From an uncultured Oscillibacter sp. (GTDB taxonomy: Bacteria > Bacillota > Clostridia > Oscillospirales > Oscillospiraceae): a stretch of 5,187 nt of DNA. The stretch lies in NCBI GenBank assembly GCA_934574045.1, contig CAKTMK010000072.1, forward strand, positions 1 through 5,187, written 5' to 3'. The notes below the pieces were generated by a model. It was not told the origin of the DNA. It was given only the letters and a program-made list of their open reading frames with translations, and did not search any database. Positions within the stretch are counted from its first letter, which is position 1. Every line of letters starts with the position of its first letter. Below are positions 1-3,414 of the stretch, piece by piece. The translations under genes were made by a program, and so were the position numbers.

Positions 1-97
1 GAACGTCCGCGGGCATGGCCTCGCAGTAAAAATATTCCTTCCACTGGTCGGCCATCACGCCGCCGGCCGCGCCCAATGCCGCCTTGATAAGTCCCAT
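1..97 (-). CDS. SPFH/band-7 (virion core protein-like) family protein, N-terminus only
   Basis: A leftward reading frame starts at the ATG whose complement is 97-95 and continues off the left edge, giving 32 complete codons. The protein begins MGLIKAALGAAGGVMADQWK and goes on EYFYCEAMPADV. I recognise this start as that of clostridial SPFH/band-7 proteins annotated as 'virion core protein' (YdjI-like), which usually open MGLIKAA..G..ADQWKE(F/Y)FYC. The start is supported by an AGGAGA Shine-Dalgarno (complement of 112-107) about 10 nt upstream. In such families the conserved N-terminus precedes an SPFH domain and often a C-terminal zinc ribbon; neither is inside the window. Their role is poorly defined, with membrane-associated scaffolding usually suggested. 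The gene points away from the operon on the right, so it is probably a separate transcription unit. The family call rests on 32 residues, but the match to the familiar opening is close. Confidence 0.72.
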   Translation of the reverse strand, partial: MGLIKAALGAAGGVMADQWKEYFYCEAMPADV

Positions 98-347
98 AGT
101 TTCACTTCTCCTTTTCAGAATAATGAGTGCCATTTTCAGCCGCCCGACGGCGGCGCCGATACTCTGCCGGGGAGGCCCGGAGCCGGTGCGCTCCACCGTC
201 TCCCGATCCGCCGACGCGGCGGAGAGCCGCAGGCTCTCCCGTGCGCCGGACCACTTTTTCAGTTTACCAGAAAACGGGCGGAAAAACCATCCCCTGAAGG
301 ATGATTTTTCTTATCGGCAGACAAAATTCTCTCGTGCGAAAAGTGAA

Positions 348-380
348 AACGCACAAAGCGACGACTCTAAATTGTGCGTT
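348..380. repeat. 9-bp inverted repeat
   Basis: AACGCACAA at 348-356 is the exact reverse complement of TTGTGCGTT at 372-380, with 15 nt between. An outer pair GGCAG (316-320) and CTGCC (381-385) could stack on it and leave a bulge on the left. It lies in the lower-GC part of the spacer. It could be an RNA stem or a protein site; nothing in the sequence decides between them. Confidence 0.45.
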
Positions 381-404
381 CTGCCAGACACACTTGCGCA
401 GCTC

Positions 405-436
405 TCCGCTCCCGCCGCGCGGGCGGCGGAAGCGGA
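405..436. repeat. Strong GC-rich hairpin without T-tract
   Basis: TCCGCT (405-410) pairs with AGCGGA (431-436), and CCGCCGC (412-418) pairs with GCGGCGG (423-429). This gives 13 pairs interrupted by one C/A mismatch, with a 4-nt loop. Neither strand has a T-run after it, so it is not a standard intrinsic terminator. It ends about 20 nt before the -35 of the orphan promoter. Confidence 0.5.
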
Positions 437-454
437 CAGCGCGGTATCCTATGA

Positions 455-482
455 TAGACGGGGACGGGATATACATTATAAT
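455..482 (+). promoter_or_regulatory. Putative orphan sigma-A-type promoter overlapping a palindrome
   Basis: TATAAT at 477-482 is a perfect -10. TAGACG at 455-460 matches the TTGACA consensus at four of six positions, with a 16-bp spacer. The -10 lies inside a perfect 16-bp palindrome (471-486), a common arrangement for a repressor operator. Any transcript would start near 489 and run through the SLH remnant to the tandem terminators at 750-804, about 300 nt. No intact gene is found in that interval. Confidence 0.4.
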
Positions 483-486
483 GTAT
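471..486. repeat. Perfect 16-bp palindrome, candidate operator
   Basis: ATACATTATAATGTAT equals its own reverse complement over all 16 bases. Symmetry breaks at the flanking bases (T470, G487). The AT-rich block stands out in a GC-rich neighbourhood and covers the -10 hexamer of the putative rightward promoter. The perfect dyad and its placement suggest binding of a dimeric regulator, but no regulator gene of obvious linkage is present. Confidence 0.5.
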
Positions 487-530
487 GAAGCGGGCCTTGC
501 GCGGCGCGAAAACTGCCAGCGGCGCGCATG

Positions 531-557
531 AAAAACGCGGCCCCATTCGGGGCCGCG
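531..557 (-). terminator. Leftward intrinsic terminator with no evident gene
   Basis: A perfect 9-bp stem pairs CGCGGCCCC (536-544) with GGGGCCGCG (549-557) around a 4-nt loop. The A5 run at 531-535 reads as T5 on the minus strand directly after the stem, which is the standard intrinsic terminator layout for leftward transcription. The plus strand has no T-run after the stem. No recognisable leftward gene precedes it; the only nearby leftward frame (788-579) has no family resemblance I can see. Confidence 0.55.
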
Positions 558-590
558 CGAAGAGAGCTTCCGTTCCATTCACTCCCACCG

Positions 591-702
591 GAAGAAGCGG
601 ACGGCAAGGCCGGAGCAGACGGCGGACGCATTCCGCCCCGGCGGCGTCTGCACCCGCGCCCAGATGGCCGCGTTCCTGTACCGGGCGCTCGCCGGGCCAG
701 AC
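591..702 (+). pseudogene. Frameshifted remnant of an SLH (S-layer homology) repeat
   Basis: From 628 the plus strand reads AFRPGG then VCTRAQMAAFLYRALAGPD, ending at 702. This has the C-terminal half-motif of an SLH domain (F.P...(V/C)TRAQ...FLYRA). Just upstream, in the frame one base earlier (591-626), it reads EEADGKAGADGG, comparable to the G-(I)-x-x-G-x-x-D-G segment that normally precedes F.P. Joining the halves requires dropping one base near 627. No start codon with a ribosome site, no signal peptide and no other SLH repeat is present, and the frame after 702 carries on into low-complexity sequence. It is best read as the decayed 3' end of a surface-protein gene whose terminators survive at 750-804. 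The alternative, a chance resemblance, is less likely given the run of conserved positions. Confidence 0.5.
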
Positions 703-749
703 ATTGGCCGAAAATTGAGGAAATTTGCAGAAATGCGCGGGAACACGGC

Positions 750-778
750 GGAGGGGCCGCAAGGCCCCTCCCCTTTTG
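750..778 (+). terminator. Rightward intrinsic terminator (first of a tandem pair)
   Basis: GGAGGGGCC (750-758) pairs perfectly over 9 bp with GGCCCCTCC (763-771) around a GCAA tetraloop of the stable GNRA type. CC then TTTT (774-777) follow. The T-run is short, so alone it may be partial, but a second terminator follows at once. Confidence 0.6.
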
Positions 779-779
779 T

Positions 780-804
780 CCGCGACATGTATGTCGCGGT
801 TTTT
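780..804 (+). terminator. Rightward intrinsic terminator (second of a tandem pair)
   Basis: CCGCGACA (780-787) pairs with TGTCGCGG (792-799) around a TGTA loop and is followed directly by TTTTT (800-804). It is the best-formed rightward terminator in the window. It would end transcription from the orphan promoter or the SLH remnant and insulate the operon starting near 1012. Confidence 0.72.
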
Positions 805-976
805 CATTCCCGCGCTTCCCCGCCCCGGCGGGGGCGGACGAGCCGCGCCGGACAAAGCAGGGGCGGCCCTTCGGTGGGGGCGGACGGAAGACGGGCCGCG
901 CCCCGGAAGCGGACAAGCCATCCCGGTGGAGCCGCGCTCCGGTGAAGGCGGGCCGCGCACGGCGGGAAAATACCCG
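805..976. other. GC-rich low-complexity spacer
   Basis: I see no gene here. The stretch is dominated by G/C runs with imperfectly repeated pieces: GGGGGCGGACG occurs at 830-840 and again at 876-886, and GCCGCGCC at 842-849 and 895-902, with close variants near 931 and 952. Frames stay open simply because stop codons are rare in such sequence. It separates the tandem terminators from the operon promoter. Confidence 0.45.
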
Positions 977-1005
977 TTGGTACTCCGGCGGCCCCGTGGT
1001 ATAAT
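977..1005 (+). promoter_or_regulatory. Extended -10 promoter of the regulator-kinase operon
   Basis: A consensus TATAAT lies at 1000-1005 and is preceded by TGG (997-999), making an extended -10. TTGGTA at 977-982 matches four of six -35 bases at the ideal 17-bp spacing. Transcription would begin near 1012, giving a leader of roughly 25 nt before the ATG at 1038. This leaves little room for leader-based control and suggests steady basal expression by the housekeeping sigma factor. Confidence 0.75.
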
Positions 1006-1025
1006 GGGAAAAAGCGAACCTGCAT

Positions 1026-1032
1026 GGAGGAG
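1026..1032 (+). promoter_or_regulatory. Ribosome binding site deciding the regulator start
   Basis: GGAGGAG lies 5 nt before the ATG at 1038 (7 nt counted from the GGAGG core). A GTG two codons upstream, at 1032, is in frame but overlaps this Shine-Dalgarno, so 1038 is the more credible start. Confidence 0.75.
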
Positions 1033-1037
1033 TGTAC

Positions 1038-1721
1038 ATGGAGCGGATCCTGCTTTTGGAGGACGATATGGCGCTGGGACAGGGCATTGCCATGGCGCTG
1101 CAAATACCGAATATGGAGATCGCCGTGTGCCGCACGCTGGCGGAGGCCCGCCGTGCGCTGGCGGAGACGGCCTTTGTCCTGCTGATTCTGGATGTGAACC
1201 TGCCGGACGGCAGCGGGCTGGACCTGCTGCGGGAGCAGAAGGCGCTGCGCCCGGAGCTTCCCGTCATCCTGCTGACCGCCAACGATCTGGAGCTGGACGA
1301 GGTGGCGGGGCTGGAATCCGGCGCGGACGATTACATCACAAAGCCCTTTTCCCTCGCCGTCCTGCGGGCGCGGGTGAACGCGCGGCTCCGCCGCCCGGGG
1401 GCGGCGCGGAGCGGCGAGCTGGCGCTTCCCCCCTTCGTTTTCGACTTTGAGCGCATGGTCTACCGCAAGCACGGCGCGGCCATTGAGCTGAGCCGGGCGG
1501 AGCAGCGGCTGCTGCGGGCGCTGGTGGAGAACCGGGGCCGCGCCGTCAGCCGCGCCGCGCTGGTGGACCGGGTCTGGACGGACGGCGGGGAGTATGTGGA
1601 CGAAAACGCCCTGACCGTCACGGTCCGGCGCCTGCGGGCGAAGCTGGAGGACGATCCCGCCGCGCCGGTTTATCTCAAAACGGTGTACGGCGTGGGCTAC
1701 ACGTGGGCGGTGACGGGATGA
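1038..1721 (+). CDS. OmpR/PhoB-family response regulator
   Basis: This 227-residue DNA-binding response regulator is the usual length for its family. The receiver domain (about 1-115) begins MERILLLEDDMAL with the acidic pocket E8-D9-D10. It has the phosphoacceptor D52 in LILDVNLPDGSG, the conserved T80 in LLTAND and the conserved K102 in TKPF. The C-terminal winged helix (about 130-227) shows SRAEQRLLRAL near 152, the recognition-helix segment ENALTVTVRRLRAKLE and the closing hairpin VYGVGYTW (216-223), all standard for OmpR/PhoB. The ATG at 1038 is chosen over GTG 1032 because of the ribosome site. It has its own extended -10 promoter and overlaps the kinase gene by ATGA, so the two are translationally coupled. 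It is presumably phosphorylated by that kinase and acts on the downstream transporter genes; the target is inferred. Its closest functional analogues are regulators of Bce-like detoxification modules, but I cannot assign a gene name. Confidence 0.93.
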   Translation: MERILLLEDDMALGQGIAMALQIPNMEIAVCRTLAEARRALAETAFVLLILDVNLPDGSGLDLLREQKALRPELPVILLTANDLELDEVAGLESGADDYITKPFSLAVLRARVNARLRRPGAARSGELALPPFVFDFERMVYRKHGAAIELSRAEQRLLRALVENRGRAVSRAALVDRVWTDGGEYVDENALTVTVRRLRAKLEDDPAAPVYLKTVYGVGYTWAVTG

Positions 1722-2659
1722 GAGAGCTTTTCTTCATTGCGCTCGCGCTGGCCGCCCTCTGCTTCGCTCTCTGGCAGCGGGCGCGGACCCGGCGGACGCT
1801 GCGCCGTCTGGACGAGATGCTCACGCAGGCGGCGGACGGCGGCTTCACGGCGGAGCGGTTCGACGAGTCCCGGCTCTCCGCGCTGGAGGCGCGGTTCGCG
1901 CAGTACCTGTCCGCCTCCGCCTGCTCCGCCCGCCGGGTGCGGGAGGAAAAGGACGCCGTAAAGACCCTGATCGGGGACGTGGCCCACCAGACCCGGACGC
2001 CCATGGCCAACATCCGGCTGTACACCCAGCTTCTGGCGGAGCAGCCGCTGAACGAGCAGGGCCGGGCCTGCGCGGCGGCGCTGGACGCCCAGACGGAAAA
2101 GCTGCAAAGCCTGCTGGAGGCGCTGGTCAAGACCTCCCGGCTGGAGACGGGGGTTCTGGCGCTGCGGCCGGAGCCGTCCGCCCTCGGCCCGGCGGTCCGC
2201 CGCGCGGCGGAGCAGTACCGCCCCCGGGCGGAGGCGAAGCGGATCGCGCTGACGGTGGACGTGCCGGAGGGGCTGACCGCCGTGTTCGACGCCAAGTGGA
2301 CGGAGGAGGCGCTGTGCAACCTGCTGGACAACGCCGTGAAGTACACGCCCGGCGGCGGCCGCGTTGCGGTCCGGGCGCAGGCGTATGAGCTTTTCTGCCG
2401 CGTGGACTTGGCGGACACCGGCTGCGGCGTCGCCGAGGACGAGCAGGCCAAAATTTTCGGCCGGTTTTACCGCAGCCCCTCGGCGGCGCAGACGCCGGGC
2501 GTGGGCGTGGGGCTGTATCTGACGCGGCAGATCCTCGCCCGGGAGGGCGGATACGTCAAGGTTGCCAGTGCGCCGGGGCGTGGCAGCACCTTTTCCCTGT
2601 TCCTCCCCCGCCAGACGCCGAAATGTGACGAAAGCGTTATATCCTCGAAAGCGCCCTGA
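1718..2659 (+). CDS. Single-TM sensor histidine kinase without extracytoplasmic sensor domain
   Basis: The product has 313 residues. One hydrophobic segment at about 4-19 (LFFIALALAALCFALW) is followed at once by a basic stretch (RARTRRTLRR), so the rest is cytoplasmic. A linker of about 50 residues leads to the dimerisation/phosphotransfer domain with H90 in DVAHQTRTPMANI. The HATPase domain shows the N box NLLDNAVKYTP (N205), the G1 box DTGCG (D233), the F box FGRFYR (about 247-252) and the G2 box GVGVGLYLTRQI (from about 261). The ATG at 1718 overlaps the regulator stop (ATGA); an in-frame GTG at 1703 would lengthen it by five residues but lies deep inside the regulator gene. With a single TM and essentially no outside loop, it probably cannot detect a ligand alone. 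It most likely responds inside the membrane or through the permease encoded downstream. Kinases of this build with an (S/A)HQT(K/R)TP H-box are common beside FtsX-type ABC genes in clostridia. Confidence 0.92.
   Translation: MRELFFIALALAALCFALWQRARTRRTLRRLDEMLTQAADGGFTAERFDESRLSALEARFAQYLSASACSARRVREEKDAVKTLIGDVAHQTRTPMANIRLYTQLLAEQPLNEQGRACAAALDAQTEKLQSLLEALVKTSRLETGVLALRPEPSALGPAVRRAAEQYRPRAEAKRIALTVDVPEGLTAVFDAKWTEEALCNLLDNAVKYTPGGGRVAVRAQAYELFCRVDLADTGCGVAEDEQAKIFGRFYRSPSAAQTPGVGVGLYLTRQILAREGGYVKVASAPGRGSTFSLFLPRQTPKCDESVISSKAP
2629..2653 (+). repeat. Pair of CGAAAGCG direct repeats, candidate regulator site
   Basis: CGAAAGCG occurs at 2629-2636 and again at 2646-2653, a 17-bp period, over the last codons of the kinase gene. 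OmpR-family regulators often bind tandem direct repeats upstream of the gene they control. These sit just before a possible -10 at 2673-2678. The period is not the usual 10-11 bp, so the assignment is tentative. Confidence 0.25.
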
Positions 2660-2669
2660 CACAATGACC

Positions 2670-2678
2670 TGCTATCCT
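2670..2678 (+). promoter_or_regulatory. Possible activator-dependent extended -10 for the ABC genes
   Basis: TGC TATCCT at 2670-2678 has the extended -10 form and four of six -10 bases. No acceptable -35 lies 16-18 bp upstream, which would fit a promoter needing an activator. The implied start, about 2685, lies inside the first arm of the terminator hairpin. Confidence 0.25.
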
Positions 2679-2680
2679 GA

Positions 2681-2716
2681 ATGCTGTAAGGGTTTTCCCT
2701 TGCAGCATCGCTTTTT
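2681..2716 (+). terminator. Intrinsic terminator/attenuator between kinase and ABC genes
   Basis: Bases 2681-2692 pair with 2697-2708 over 12 bp, with one T/G wobble at 2687/2702, around a TTTT loop. After three bases comes TTTTT (2712-2716). The Shine-Dalgarno of the ABC ATPase (AGGAGG, 2718-2723) follows immediately, leaving no room for a promoter between hairpin and gene. Transcripts from the regulator promoter must therefore read through the hairpin to reach the transporter genes. It could act as a partial terminator that sets transporter level low or as a regulated attenuator. The three-base gap before the T-run may weaken it. Confidence 0.65.
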
Positions 2717-2730
2717 CAGGAGGTTTTATC

Positions 2731-3399
2731 ATGACGATCCTTGAGACGCAGGGACTCAAAAAGGTTTACGGCAGCGGCGAGACCGCCGTTCACGCGCTGC
2801 GGGGCGTGGATCTGAGGGTGGAAAACGGGGAGTTCGTCGCCGTGGTGGGCACGTCCGGCTCCGGCAAGTCCACGCTTCTGCATATGCTGGGCGGGCTGGA
2901 CCGCCCCACGGAGGGAACGGTGCGGGTGGACGGGCAGGACCTTTTCGCCCTGAAGGACGAGGCGCTGACCATCTTCCGCCGCCGCCGCATCGGCTTCGTG
3001 TTCCAGAGCTACAATCTCGTCCCCATGCTCAGCGTGTATGAAAACATCGTGCTGCCCATCCAGCTGGACGGCGCGCGGGTGGACGAGGCGTTTGTGGGGG
3101 AGGTCATCGCCGCGCTGGGTCTGGACCGGCGGCTGCGGGCGCTGCCCAATCAGCTCTCCGGCGGGCAGCAGCAGCGGGTGGCCATCGCCCGGGCGCTGGC
3201 GGCCAAGCCCGCCATCGTGCTGGCGGACGAGCCGACCGGCAATCTGGATTCCCGGACCAGTCAGGACGTTCTGGGCCTGATGAAGGTGACGGGCCGCCGC
3301 TTCGGCCAGACCATGGTGATGATCACCCACAATGAGGAGATCGCCCAGACGGCCGACCGCACCGTCCGCATCGAGGACGGCCGCATTGTTGCGGGCTGA
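2731..3399 (+). CDS. MacB/LolD-type ABC transporter ATP-binding protein
   Basis: This 222-residue nucleotide-binding subunit has the standard length for the family and all motifs intact. They are Walker A GTSGSGKST (40-48), Q-loop Q92 in FVFQSYNL, signature LSGGQ (142-146) followed by QQRVAIARAL, Walker B IVLADE (162-167), D-loop NLD (171-173) and switch histidine H200 in ITHNEE. The FQSYNLVP and DEPTGNLD wording is typical of the MacB/LolD/SalX group, which works with FtsX-fold permeases in mechanotransmission rather than with classical import systems. It is cytoplasmic and would energise the adjacent permease as a dimer. AGGAGG at 2718-2723 lies 7 nt before the ATG, one of the strongest ribosome sites here. 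A terminator-like hairpin sits right before that site, and the permease gene starts 15 nt after the stop. Confidence 0.95.
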   Translation: MTILETQGLKKVYGSGETAVHALRGVDLRVENGEFVAVVGTSGSGKSTLLHMLGGLDRPTEGTVRVDGQDLFALKDEALTIFRRRRIGFVFQSYNLVPMLSVYENIVLPIQLDGARVDEAFVGEVIAALGLDRRLRALPNQLSGGQQQRVAIARALAAKPAIVLADEPTGNLDSRTSQDVLGLMKVTGRRFGQTMVMITHNEEIAQTADRTVRIEDGRIVAG

Positions 3400-3414
3400 G
3401 AGGGGGCGGCGGAA

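Larger units (their letters stand above)
98..454. other. Non-coding spacer with several hairpins
   Basis: No reading frame here resembles a protein I know. The stretch includes the 5' leader of the leftward SPFH-type gene and a local drop in GC between about 250 and 380. Visible structure: an 8-bp GC-rich hairpin at 221-239 (GGAGAGCC/GGCTCTCC, 3-nt loop). A small hairpin at 288-303 (CATCC/GGATG) is flanked by A5 on the left and T5 on the right, a weak bidirectional-terminator look. A 9-bp inverted repeat lies at 348-356 and 372-380, and a long hairpin at 405-436. No tRNA or rRNA is seen. Confidence 0.5.

Noticed and set aside
261..266. A possible leftward extended -10 (TGG TAAACT on the minus strand) for the SPFH-type gene
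   Set aside because: Only four of six -10 bases match and no acceptable -35 is seen, so I do not list it as a promoter.
84..488. A rightward 134-codon frame over the spacer left of the palindrome
   Set aside because: It overlaps the SPFH-type start on the other strand, has no ribosome site or family resemblance and crosses the strong hairpin at 405-436.
579..788. A leftward 69-codon frame ending 22 nt before the leftward terminator
   Set aside because: No recognisable family, no clear ribosome site noted, and the opposite strand carries the SLH-like motif. The terminator is reported separately.
1032..1037. An upstream GTG start adding two residues to the response regulator
   Set aside because: The GTG overlaps the GGAGGAG ribosome site; ATG 1038 is correctly spaced from it.
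1703..1717. An upstream GTG start adding five residues to the kinase
   Set aside because: It has no better ribosome site and would lengthen the overlap with the regulator. The ATGA overlap at 1718 is the classic coupled start.
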